In this document: piece by piece, positions 47,256 through 58,002 of the stretch
How the letters are laid out: every line of letters starts with the position of its first letter
Numbering within the stretch: the stretch's first letter is position 1
DNA from: Isoetes taiwanensis
Lineage: Eukaryota > Streptophyta > Lycopodiopsida > Isoetales > Isoetaceae
Length of the DNA: 64,000 bases
Assembly: GCA_021234155.1 (NCBI GenBank)
Contig: JAJEKV010000001.1
Location: forward strand, 23,111,189 to 23,175,188
Direction of reading: 5' to 3'
Made by a program: the position numbers and the translations under genes
Notes under the pieces: generated by a model
Told to the model about the DNA's origin: nothing
Database searches by the model: none
Seen by the model: the letters and a program-made list of their open reading frames with translations, nothing else

Positions 47256-47992
47256 TTTGTGAGCTTCCATGGCTGGAGATTGATCGTAACAGTAGTGATT
47301 TTCAGTCTCATCTATCTCAGGTTTGTACACATGATCTTCCATTTCATGTGAATGTACACATTCCATTTGCTTGTCCACATGATGGGAAGGTGGCAGATCA
47401 ACATTTGGATGATTTTTCGTGGTATATCTCTTATGTTGAAAGTGAAGGAATAGCTAAGCAGTTACAGGTAAGCTCAAGGTGTTTACATTTAAGAAATCAG
47501 GTAATGCTTGTATTTGATACACCTGCTGAAGGTTATCAGTCAATGGTTAATTCTGCTGACAGTTTACCACAGCAGTTTGTAGTGGGATTACCAGGGCAAA
47601 CTATGGCAGAGTTCTCTAAGGCCTATTATGATCATGATCTTATCGATTGTTCTGCTAACAGTCTACCAGGGCAGAATATGGAACAGTCTTATGACACTAA
47701 CACATGGTTTGAGGTCTGTTATGGAAGATATACTATGAAGCACTTCAGCATAGCAGGAACACGAGGGACTATTGATACATTTGATATTTTTTTCTGCAAG
47801 AATAGGTACAGAGGAAGGAAGATTTGGTCCAAAATTAAATACAAGGACCACTCATGGCTTCTTCTCTGGTTAAGCTTGCTCTATATTCACGAATCTTGCT
47901 TGATCTCGGGGGATATGTATTGTTTCCTTTACATTAGTAGGATTTTGTTTTTCTCGGGGCATGCATGTCATCAGGGGGATGTTAGAGTATGA
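47231..47992 (+). CDS. Second ORF of family B, unrecognised product (253 codons)
   Basis: The frame opens with MAEEEEEMICELPWLEIDRN, overlaps the end of the gag-like ORF by 25 bases in another frame, and stays open to 47,992, just inside the 3' LTR (from 47,980). It holds HVNVHIPFACPHDGKV (about residues 38-53), a central part with two GQxM-containing segments (GLPGQTMAEF, SLPGQNMEQS) and a block NTWFEVCYGRYTMKHF. The C-terminal part has several hydrophobic stretches (WLLLWLSLLYI). I find no protease, integrase, RT, RNase H or envelope signature and cannot assign a family. The same ORF can be followed, frameshifted, in every full B copy, which argues that it is part of the family rather than a chance frame. 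Confidence 0.55.
   Translation: MAEEEEEMICELPWLEIDRNSSDFQSHLSQVCTHDLPFHVNVHIPFACPHDGKVADQHLDDFSWYISYVESEGIAKQLQVSSRCLHLRNQVMLVFDTPAEGYQSMVNSADSLPQQFVVGLPGQTMAEFSKAYYDHDLIDCSANSLPGQNMEQSYDTNTWFEVCYGRYTMKHFSIAGTRGTIDTFDIFFCKNRYRGRKIWSKIKYKDHSWLLLWLSLLYIHESCLISGDMYCFLYISRILFFSGHACHQGDVRV
47969..47979 (+). promoter_or_regulatory. Polypurine tract of family B
   Basis: CATCAGGGGGA directly precedes the 3' LTR. Family A has CATCGGGGGA at the same place (before 18,731), so the plus-strand primer site is shared by the two families. Confidence 0.8.
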
Positions 47993-48148
47993 TGACATGG
48001 CATGCTGAGTCATCACATGTTGCTGACATGGCACACTACTATATAGCCATAGTCAAGCTCATTAGTGCGGAGTTCACTCTAGGAGTCTTTAGGCTCCTAC
48101 TCTGGTTAGTGTCTTTCCTTTTATCCTTGATGTATTCTCATGTTATCG
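47980..48148 (+). repeat. Family B 3' LTR
   Basis: 169 bp from TGTTAGAGTATGATGACATG to TCATGTTATCG, followed by the GTATG target duplication. The terminal CA reads CG, within what would be CAG with the next base. Confidence 0.9.
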
Positions 48149-48313
48149 GTATGTGACCTGACATCCATGCACAGGGATTCCAGGTAACCATTAAGGCTGC
48201 TAAAACCCTTCTGTGGCTTTTGCCTGAGTTTAAGACACACATCACCACCATACCAAATCTAAATAAAGTATTTATTGCATAATAGAACCAAGTGAATTGT
48301 TAAGATGATTAAC

Positions 48314-48448
48314 CTGTGACTCACTATACTCATGCACAGGATGCCGACTAGCAGACTCCTTTTCAGCAGCAAGTTTGGAGTAATATGGTTCCAATGCCAA
48401 TGCTAACTCCGATGCCTTGGTAACTGAGGCAGGGGATGCCATTTTCAC
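48314..48448 (-). CDS. Probable exon, unknown product
   Basis: A 135-bp minus-strand segment lies between an acceptor (CTACAG before 48,448) and a donor (GTTAAT after 48,314) and is open in phase 0 for 45 residues, starting VKMASPASVTKASELALALE and ending in HEYSESQ. It is on the same strand as the helicase exons and about 165 bp downstream of the B insertion. Whether it belongs to the helicase gene is unclear. No domain is recognised. Confidence 0.4.
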
Positions 48449-49381
48449 CTGTAGAATGCAACAACTATCATTGTTGGAGAATCCCAAGACAAAATGTCAT
48501 GTAAAATATTCCCAATACAAAGATTCAAAACCATTTAAACTATTGGAGATGAATACATGGTCTTTGTAGACATTCACACGCATCAAGTTGGAGTGTGACC
48601 GCGCACTTCAGGCGTTTTGTGCTGCACCCCAACCTATAGAAGAGCAATCCGCTAGGCATAGGCATAAGACATGCAACTCAACAGGCCTTGGTGGCTATAG
48701 ATGGCTCACAATGAGCGGTACTGGAGCATCAAATAATCCAACATTTTATTTGGCAGGATCTGTCAAAAGAAGATGGAATGAGATGTGCAGACCTTTTTTA
48801 AGAGTTACACTACTATTCCTTAGCAAACAACCCATTAACTTTGTATGTCTTTACATGTTAATCCATTTTACCAATCGAAAGTGCATCTTCAACATGCATT
48901 GAACATACAAGGAAGGACCTGGTGAACAAGGACTTGGTGGCATGCAAAGGAACTTTAGACCTTTAACTATGGACAAAGCATTGTATATGACATCAAACAT
49001 GCCCCTATTCATTATATATTTAAAGTTCTCCCAAATCAAAAGCTCCCTATTTTGTGTCTAGGCTATTACATTTGTTTGTCTTTCATTATGGCTGAAAACA
49101 GATGTACGAATAAGAATAATTATGCGTGCGGAAGCAAGGGCTTTGCCACTCAAATGGCCTAAGCATAGGTTTCAGCGGAAACACAACAGCGAACAAGATT
49201 CCCTGAACAAAAATTTCGGAGTTAGTTAGGCTAACAAATAACCACAACTTTCCACCAATACTCCAGCAAGCATTGTCATAACCTGCAACAATAAGGATTA
49301 ACTAAATGCACATAAAAGTAGAATGTTGCCATTTCAATTCTGAAACCAACATCTTTTTGTCAAATGAGCAGGCAGCCTTAC

Positions 49382-50225
49382 ACTCTGAAGTGAGAGAGAT
49401 CTGCAGGCGGTGATTAGCCGTTGTCCAAATAGATAATAAAAGAGCTTCTTCCTCGGCTAATGCTGCGGCCCGAAACTAATGAAGGCGGAAGCATTGAAGC
49501 AACATGTGAATATTAGAAAGTCAACATATTATAAAGCAAACAAAATACTACCTCAGCCAATTCAAGGTTACTCCTGCATGAGCTTGGATCTAAAGTGTGA
49601 TCCGAAGCTTGAAAGTTAAGACAAGTTCCTCTCTCTGGTATAGACACCCGGTGGTATGAACAAATTATCCGCCAAAGAATGGATGCGTCATGCCTGAATC
49701 AACAATCACCAATGATTGTAACATGTTTCTGAAAACATATTTTCAAAATCTAGCTAAGAATATCTACATACCTCTGCCCAAGCAAGGACAGCATCACACC
49801 CATAATCATCTTCCTGTCCAGATGAGCTCGCTTCAGCAAGATCATCATCATCTGAGTCGGCACTCTGGGCAGAGATTTCAACTATATTATTTATGATATA
49901 TCAGTGAAATCAGTTTAAGGGCATTTACATTTGTATTTCATGTTCCTAGTCCTAGTATATGATAACATAATTAAACCTCAACAAATATGTAAGAAACTCT
50001 GTACCTATAAATTGACTTTGAACTTTCAATTTGCTCGTGCCAGACTGTTCCCAGCTGCAAAATATCCGTATTTGAACTGACATTGCATAATCCATCATCA
50101 ACACCCACACAACCATTTGCAGGATATGTCCGATCATGTTTTCCATCCTCAGGGGAGCCATTAGAAGTATGCACATCGTTTGCAGCTTCTACCACTGACC
50201 CATTATGCTTCGCCGGAGAACTTTC
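49382..50225 (-). CDS. Series of exon-like segments downstream of helicase exons
   Basis: Four minus-strand segments have splice-like borders: 50,005-50,225 (includes VVEAANDVHTSNGSPEDGKH), 49,772-49,881 (acidic, SADSDDDDLAEASSSGQEDD, then GCDAVLAWAE), 49,552-49,693 (HDASILWRIICSYHRVSIPE) and 49,382-49,475 (FRAAALAEEEALLLSIW). The last two join in one frame. Other joins are out of phase by one base, for example between AWAE and HDAS, where the acceptor reads CAGG. They may be the middle of a gene that includes the helicase exons, or a decaying copy. No motif beyond the acidic tract is recognised. Confidence 0.35.
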
Positions 50226-50467
50226 CTACAATGTGTTCCAAATCCACTTCCAGAATGTTCACTAAAAGCTGCTCCTATTTGATACAGTGCAGAAATTTGC
50301 AGCTTTATATGGACCCCATGTGCAGAGTCTCTATGAGGTGCAAACAAAGAACCCAAACATCATGGTTGAATAATTTCACAATCCTTTTTACCTGGTCCTT
50401 CCTCCTGGTACTTAACGGAAGTGCCTTAAAATTTAATCACAATGTACTTGAGTTGTAAAGAAACTAC

Positions 50468-50562
50468 CTCATCGCTGCAATTCTTCTAGGCTGGGTCACC
50501 AAAATATGGACGTCTGCACCAAAACCTTGTAGTTCAGCTTCTTCCAGTATAAATTGTGGAAC
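50468..50562 (-). CDS. DExH-box helicase exon with motif Ia
   Basis: A 95-bp exon bounded by acceptor TTATTAG and donor GTAGTT on the minus strand. It encodes VPQFILEEAELQGFG, then ILVTQPRRIAAM. TQPRRIAA is motif Ia of DEAH/DExH RNA helicases, which contacts the nucleic acid. It joins the upstream exon in phase 0 to give GKTTQVPQFILEE, a typical helicase sequence. The next helicase exon (expected VAERV and then the DExH motif II) is not found in the following 2 kb. Confidence 0.8.
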
Positions 50563-50637
50563 CTAATAAATACATCCATCCAAAATCATGTGGTGAACAA
50601 ATACTGTTCTTTCCAGTCTCCAAGTTGGATGCAAACC

Positions 50638-50990
50638 TGTGTTGTCTTTCCAGAGCCCGTTTCACCTGTCAAAAGGGTCATGGGATTATTCCTGATTACA
50701 TCCAATATTTCTTCACGCCTTATCCAGACAGGCAGGGATTGGCGTGCTCGAAGTTGTGCAGAGAATTCAGGAGATGACATCTTGTGTTTTGCATTTGTGT
50801 GTAACATAGCATTTGTTGCAGCAACTTCGTCCGTAGCCCCATTCATTACTTTCGCATCATGCGGGAGAATCTTTGTGCCAGCGGTGGTTGCTGGCTCTGA
50901 TATTTTCTCAATAAGCACTGTGTGCAGAATATGTTCTATCATGGCAAGTTCATTTTGTTGTAGATCAACAACAGCTGGATCCTCGTTTTG
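50638..50990 (-). CDS. DExH-box RNA helicase exon with Walker A motif
   Basis: A 353-bp exon bounded by acceptor TTTTATAG (above 50,990) and donor GTTTGC (below 50,638). It opens QNEDPAVVDLQQNELAMIEH, has a low-complexity linker, then LRARQSLPVWIRREEILDVI and MTLLTGETGSGKTTQ. GETGSGKT is motif I (Walker A), which binds ATP. The preceding LPVWIRREEI matches the region before motif I in DEAH/DExH helicases that remodel RNA or RNA-protein complexes. The subfamily cannot be fixed from this fragment. Upstream exons were not identified with confidence; the open frame at 51,328-51,696 on the same strand is a weak candidate. Confidence 0.8.
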
Positions 50991-53900
50991 CTATAAAATG
51001 AAACATGCCTTTATGGAAGGCAGAGGAAAATGCATGCCGTGCTGATGAGGAAAGGAGCCTCTCCGGTTAGCCGGTTTCGTGAGTGGCTGTTTAGCAACAA
51101 AAGCTACCGCCAGTTTACAGACTATAATCGGTTTTTAGCAGTCATCAACATATTCTGAGTATATTCCAGCATATACTCAGGATATGCCACAACCCCATAC
51201 AAACGAGGGTTTGCCCCCCTAGGGGCAACCCAAAAAAACTTAAGAACATTAAAAAAATAAAGTAATCCAGAAGCAGACAGATTTCCAGAATCAGAGGAGC
51301 TGAAGAAGACGTCAGGCATGGTAGTTTTCACATTTTCCCATGATGCTTGACATGCACGAGCTCTACATGGGCCCTCTGCTTGAAAGGAGCTTGCTCAGCC
51401 CATGCAACCAGTTCCGGCTCCACAATCACATCCCCCATAGTCCAATAGCCGAGAATCACCCTCTGGCTTACACTTGCATGAAAACTCCTATGCTGGAGCT
51501 CTTCAACTTTGGTCGACTTCTGATTAAAATTGCTTTGGGCGAGAACTTCTTTGCAATAGCCATATCCGAGCTCCCACTGGAAGAGCTTGAAGAAATCACA
51601 GGAAAATGTCGTCGGACTAGCACTTTCGGCCTTGCCATTCAAAGTTCGTAATAAATTCGGAAGCACAAGTATCGGGACATAATTATGGAATTTCAAAAGA
51701 CAGGCGTACGAAATCTTTTAGGCTATAAATTTTGGGACAAAGGAATATTACTGCCTCTTTCATTAAAATTCTTTCCCCATTCGCATAGATCACATAAAAG
51801 ATTAAGTGTCTTATTCAAGCAACCCCAAATTTGAAGTGGGTCAATCATTGACGAGTTTCCAATAGTAGAACAAGAAAGTCTTGTCCTAGCTAACTTGCAG
51901 AAGAACCAAAAAAACTGAAAGCAATAGCAAAAAAAGAAAATTTCAGAAGAGTACCTTAGATTTTGAGATCAACATACAGGTGTAATGGATGGAAGGATAA
52001 ATGGCAACCCATCAAAAAAGGATTTTAACAAATGATATTTTGCTGTCGATTTTTTGAAGTGGCAAAACAGTGGAGATCATATCAGAGATGGTTTTTGAAA
52101 CTTAGTACACAATTTTCATTGATGAAAAGGCAATACAAATCATAATAGGATTGTGTAGAAGGTAACCAGCCCTCCAAACACATCAGAAGATCATTAGTTA
52201 CATAAAATAAAATAAGAAGATGTTTGTCAGTCAAATCTTTGCAAATCCAACTGAAGAGCTTTAAGAATTCTTTAAATCATGCTCAGCATGTATCAATGTT
52301 AAATTTTAGCGAGTCTGGGCCTTCAAAAGTTATGTAATCCATCCCCATGTAAATATTTAGTTTGTTCTTTGGTTCCAAGATCTTTGGCCTTAGATTTACT
52401 ATTAGGTTCCTGATGCATGGGGATCCAATTCTAGGCATGATTCAAGGTGTATGATAGAGGCCGATACAATTCTAGCTTGTGTCGGGTTTAGGGTTCATAA
52501 GCTATATTTTCGTGAAAGTCCCTCGACATGGTTTTGCGTATTTCCATAGAATAAACTAGGTATATTCCCATATATTTTGAGAAGTTCCGACCGTGGGTAA
52601 ATGAAGAGCCTTTATATATTATAAAGTTTCAAAGGCTTAGGTCATGGTATTCCAAACTTGTATCATAATTTGGATTTTGAAGCTTTTAGGCTTGTTTGTA
52701 GAAGGCTTAAAACCACTAGATATATGACCATGATCAATCAAGTAGGGCAATATAGATATGGCAAGGTAATAAAAGTAAAGATTTGCAAGGTGGAAAAATA
52801 AAAGCACATAGGGCTGATGGGAATGGGGGATAATACAAGGAATGGAGCAAATGATAAAATGGAAGGCAAATTTATAAATAGGGGTCCATGGCTAGGCAAA
52901 ATATTTGAGAGAAGGGTTTATGACAAAACTAGTTACGATGCCCAGCGTTGTTGGGCGCAAGTTTAAAACTTGTGAATGATGCTCTAGATATATTGTTACA
53001 ATTGCTCTATTGTTTCTACTTGCGAATGATGCTTTGTATATTATTAAAATTGCCCTATTGTTTCTGTGTGCATTCTTTGTTTGTACATTAGGAAAGCCTT
53101 CCGGATATATAGATCCCTATCAAAGCTTGTTCATATTTGGCTATGAGATCATCGTTGTATATTTGCATGTGAAAATTGATTCATAATGTAAAGATAAAAT
53201 GTACAAAATAATAGTGTAGCATTTGCGACATGGTTAGGCTTCTAAACCATGATTTGAGACCATTCCTTTTGTGAAGGAAATTATCACCACGTGTTGCATA
53301 ATGTCACGTTCAAAAGTACATTTCCATAATTAAATATACATTCAAAACTAAATTTTCATAATTATTGTCCCAAAATATGTCATATGCTGCAGCTATAAAT
53401 GAGCAAACTTATGATTACATTATGTTTCTACTTCAAACAAACTTTCGAGTTTCAATTACGTGACTTGTTGGGAGAAGCATATTCCATCTCAATTTTGAGC
53501 TATTAAAAATAAATGCCTAAATTCATAGTTTGAATTAGGAAATGCTTGGTATTATTAGAAAACCTGAAATGAACAAACTTATGAATCATCATGTTTTTAT
53601 TTCAACGGACTTTCAGGGGTCAGATTATAACAATTATTGAGAGCAATGCATTCATTAAAATGAGCCTTAGTTTTATCAACATAAATGGTGCAGTCTATAG
53701 TTCAATTCGGCGTTACAACCAGTCCAAATGAGGACATAACAACATTCTAAAACTACAACCTGTATGAGGATTTGGAATGCGGCACCTTGGATATGCCATT
53801 AGAACATGCCACTGGCAACTTCTCAAAGCATATACAAATATCAATTAACACCATAAGGACAACTTAAAAATGTCAAACTTGTCTAATTCACTACATTACT

Positions 53901-56236
53901 ACATCACTACATCAACTACTCACACAATCATACCACAATAAAGCCATATCCAAAGGCTCTGCCTACATCTTCTATGAACACCTTAATGTAGCTGTTTATG
54001 TAGTCTTTCTGACTCATGTTAAAAGCCAGCATCATGATATATTTTAAGCAAAACTATCCAATTAAAATATTATTAACTCTAGACCTGTTATTGCAAATAA
54101 AAAAGGACCCAATACCTATGTGCTCTAAGATCACGGTTCCACAAAGGGACATGCATATCAAATATGTATGCATGTCAATAACAAACTGCTTCAGCAAAAC
54201 TAAACTGCCTCAGACATATGTCAAAAACAAATTGCCTTAGACTAAGCACATGCAAATTGTCTCAAAATCAACATAAAAGATCGCCCAATGGAACAAAGTG
54301 GTCTAAACCTTCAACGAATAAAGGCTTTATAATCGATCACGAACATATTTTATCATAGTAAAAACAAACAACATTCTATACACAGCAATGTAAAGGCCCT
54401 TTTCTGAATTTAGGCACACAAGCAATCAATTCATAACTTATGTCAGAAATGGAATTGGCATTTTCTTGGCTATGTTTAAAAAAAAAGAAAAAAAAAGGAA
54501 CTAAACATTAACCTAGATGCTTACCCCAGAATAAAACATGAACCAATGATGGCCATTATTCTCTAAAGCGACTTTTCTTGGTCTTGATACAGAATTTGGT
54601 GCTACATAATGTTTCCAGCTCATACACAAAATATGGTAACAAAAAACGTGCAACTTTTTTGAATTATGCCAAGGGCATGTATGAAAAATGGCATAGCATT
54701 TCCTGAAACATATCAAGGGCATCAGCGAGATTTGCCAAGTGTAGATAATGTAAAAAAAAAAAGCATAAACATTTCCCTGAACCTCACCTACAGAGTGCTG
54801 TGAGGGAAACTATTCTAAAGAAAACTATTTTGCTCGTTGCAAATCATTGGAACAAAATACAAAGTTTGATCAAACAGGGAAAGTAGACCTGCAATTAGAA
54901 GACGACCTCCAGATGTAAGTTTAAAGATAATTGCTTCGGTGAAGATCATCAGAGGCAATACAAAGTAGAAATCATTGTAAGTAGAAACAAAAGTGTTAGA
55001 TCTGCCAAATTCGATGGAAAAAACAGAGGAAATGGAGACACACTTCAAATTTGTGTAGAATGTGAGATTACGAAAATCGACAAAGATTCAGTGTTGTGCT
55101 ATATGAGGCCCTTTGGGTTAAGGCCCTTATTCTGACGATAAAATGTACTTGGCGCAAAGAAATTTCCCTTGATGTTTTAGATAGCGTGGCCCAAACTATC
55201 GCAGCGCTCCAATTGCTTGCCCAAAATCTAGGTATTTTTGTTGGGTATTTTATACCCTCAGCGTTCTGCGATCTTTTGTGAATTCATGCGGCGGCATTAG
55301 CGAACAAGCCGGATCTGGTTTCTTTCTTATATCTAAGCCTTAAATGCAAAGCTGGGTTTATACTTGGGGCTTCTAATCAAATCTGTATAGAATTGAGCGT
55401 TGCAAAAATCGAGAATGGATTTACGGGGGCCAAAGCCTTTCTAAATTTGCAAGCCATAGTCGGACATGGCGAAATGTTAACGAGAGAAAACCATAACTAA
55501 CCGTGCTCTAAAAGATCCATTGTGCATAGCTAACCGAGCTTTCGAAAAGAATGTAAAACCTGAATAGGCGGGATGGATAAGCATTTCTAGCTCAATCCCG
55601 GTTAGCCCAAGCTCAAGAAACCTCGAAATCCTACTGCTTTAGTGTACATATGCTTCAATCTGTCTTACTCCCGCCATTTTGAGGTAGATCCTTCCCGAGA
55701 GGTTGAAGAAATGAGGCAGAGCTTTAGCCTACAGAGATCATCTTTCAAATAAATTCCCTCGAGTTACTTGCCTGGAATGCGAAAGCCAAGGGCAAGCCGA
55801 TGCTCTAACCCGCCTGTTCTCCACCCACAAAAACTGAACTCTAGCTCTCTACCGTCAAATCTATCCCCATAGCCGTCCGATCTAGGGCGAGATTCAAAAC
55901 AGACATACAGGATAATTTTATTATATAGGATAGGATGGTAATCATGAAGCAAAGATATGATATGGGTATAGGGAATAATGGCTAAGGAACATGACATGGA
56001 GCAAGGGTAAGCTTATGGCAAAATAAGAATAGAATAGATTTTTTATCGTCCACAGAGACCAATTAGCCTATGGGACCCAACAAGAGGTGCAACAAGCGTA
56101 TTACTGCCCGGGATAAAAAACCCCCTCCCCACCCTAAAGGGTTGTCTGGGGGAAAAACCGTGACAGGAATAGGCTTGTTGTCAAACTGTATAGATACAAA
56201 AACAAATACAAATATAGACAAAAATATGTACATGCA
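50991..56236. other. No recognised gene
   Basis: About 5.2 kb of mostly AT-rich DNA. Overlapping open frames at 51,328-51,696 (minus) and 51,340-51,651 (plus) have no recognisable domain. Short A runs occur near 54,480. Other small frames (54,815-55,048 minus, 55,096-55,281 plus) look random. The right part may contain old transposon tails, but nothing can be assigned. Confidence 0.5.
52968..53065 (+). repeat. Two-copy tandem repeat of about 50 bp
   Basis: ACTTGTGAATGATGC...CTCTATTGTTTCT (52,968-53,017) is followed directly by ACTTGCGAATGATGC...CCCTATTGTTTCT (53,018-53,065). The units differ by several substitutions and a small indel. No function is evident. Confidence 0.7.
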
Positions 56237-56989
56237 TCAGGTGAGTGCCTGAGGGCCAAGCTGATCTCGGTGATCCATGATCTCTTGAATGTATGAGCCC
56301 AACCTCCGTACCGAGCTCGTGCTCAGCATCTCATGTAGGGGCTGGCCAGGATGAACCAGCTCAGCATAGCGTGTCCGAATAAAATATGCCAGGCAACTCT
56401 GAAAGATGTGGCATTTGTCTTCCACAGCTCCAACCTAGCAGCGTTGACAAAGCCTCTCCTGACGCGGCTCCCCAACCCATCTCCCTGTCTCAATCCGGAG
56501 ATGGTGTGTACCTGTGCGGATAGAGGCAATGGATCTGCATTTTTCCACGGGTAGATGAGTGCGCTCCAATCCAAGATTTATGTGGCGTTGATAATATGCC
56601 GTCTTGACACATTCAAAGTCTTTGGTATTCCATAGCTTCTTGAGGAATCATCGTCAAGGTCTTGCCCTAAGGCTACGGCGATCTGCCTCCGTTTACACTT
56701 GGGCCTTTTGTGCTCTTGCACATTACCCGATACTTGAGCTCTCTTTTCCCACCCGCCGGGCTTTTAGGCTTTGAGGCCCCATTGTCATAGTGTAAAGCGA
56801 GGTGGGGAGGCGAATATCATCCATCGCGACCACCTTACGGAAGTAGGCGATGTGTCGGTCAAGGGCTCCTCTTTGAAGAGGCAAGAAAAATGTTTTACGC
56901 AGCAATATACGGTATGGGACTGTGGACTTCACCCCGGGGCTCGTGCCAAGAAGGTTTCTACACACTGCCCAAGTCGTTCCAAATGGCAA
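56237..56989 (-). pseudogene. LINE ORF2 C-terminal region
   Basis: Broken frames (56,723-56,989 and 56,237-56,425) carry the end of ORF2. The latter reads EDKCHIFQSCLAYFIRTRYAEL, which matches the ED-x-H-x-C pattern in the C-terminal cysteine/histidine motif of plant LINEs. The ORF ends near 56,240. Confidence 0.6.
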
Positions 56990-57097
56990 AGGGAAATCAG
57001 CGGGCCCAAGACCTCGACCCCGTACAAAAGGCGGGTTCTACTACGCACCTTGAATAGGTGCGATTGGTGGGCCCAATCATCTGACTCCGTCTTGTGG

Positions 57098-57990
57098 CTA
57101 TTGTTCTCCATTGCATAGAGTGCCTTCCAACTTTCTGCGGCTCGCCCGGATGGAATTGTCCCGATTCATGGCCGGAAACTCCACCCCAAATATTTGTAGC
57201 GGACACCACTTCAACATTTTGGCCACAATAAGTGAGGATTGGGCCGATGGTGGCGTCGCGGACGATATCTCGGAACCACCTTGGTTTTGGCTAAGTTGGC
57301 CCAGCATGTCGGTCCACGGCAAAAGCGTGTCGAGGGGCATTGAGATGGCATTGCATATACGCTGAGTGTGTGCTAGGAGGTCCACATCGTCGGCATAGAT
57401 TAGGCTTTGCGATGATGCGGTGTAGGAGGTGGGCCCCAGTGCCTCCATTATCAGCGAGCCAGCTCTCCAGCTAATCAATATCTGAGGCCAAATAGTGTGG
57501 GAGAGAGGGCACCCTTGAGAACCCGTCTTTGCTCTCGAATGGTGGTGGGGTGGTTCTGCGGTCTTCGGTGCATGTCTCATATAACACATACACCGCGTTA
57601 CGTAGTTCGGCGGATGTTTTAGGCTCTTTTGCAATCTTGCCCGGCTTTTCTCAAGGCCTGATGTCAAAGCCTTGGCCAAGTCTCTGGCGGCAATCTGAGA
57701 TCACAATCGGCGGTTCTGCTTTGCCCTCAGCGAGTCCGGTCGTGTGAAGATATGATCTATGGTTGAGTGCCTCGGCACGAATCACTGCTTTGTGAGTGCG
57801 CACTTCTTTATACGCCCCGTCTTGTCAATTGCGCTCGAGGATCCCGCGAGGAGCTTTGCAAACACTTGGCGATCATGATGGTGCAGTAATTGGTAGGGCA
57901 ATGCGGTCTCTGCCTTGTAGATTGGGACAACCACGCTAGTGGCTCATTGTGGGGAAAAACCTTCTGTAATGCCTTGTTGAACATGTCCAT
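57098..57990 (-). pseudogene. LINE reverse transcriptase core
   Basis: Across two frames: LQKVFPHNEPLAW and PTNYCTIMIAKCL (57,808-57,990), then SQGCPLSHTIW (about 57,490-57,525) and the catalytic YADDVDLLAHT (57,366-57,398). These follow the order of non-LTR RT motifs. RT would copy LINE RNA at the nicked target. A frameshift between 57,680 and 57,810 splits the domain. Confidence 0.85.
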
Positions 57991-58002
57991 CGATAAGCGG
58001 TG

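Larger units (their letters stand above)
45002..48148 (+). mobile_element. Complete family B non-autonomous LTR retrotransposon
   Basis: Two LTRs (45,002-45,171 and 47,980-48,148) flank a 2.8-kb interior with PBS, leader repeats, a gag-like ORF, a second ORF and a PPT. A direct repeat GTATG lies immediately outside both ends (44,997-45,001 and 48,149-48,153), the 5-bp duplication expected of a copia-type integrase. No integrase, RT or RNase H is encoded, so another element must supply them. It is the only copy in the window with both LTRs and a target duplication. The end bases are slightly altered (AG for TG at the start; TATCG for TATCA at the end, where CAG reads CGG). Confidence 0.85.

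Noticed and set aside
51328-51696. 122-codon minus-strand and 103-codon plus-strand frames on opposite strands
   Set aside because: They overlap each other, show no recognisable motif and have no clear splice context. An upstream helicase exon is possible on the minus strand but cannot be supported.
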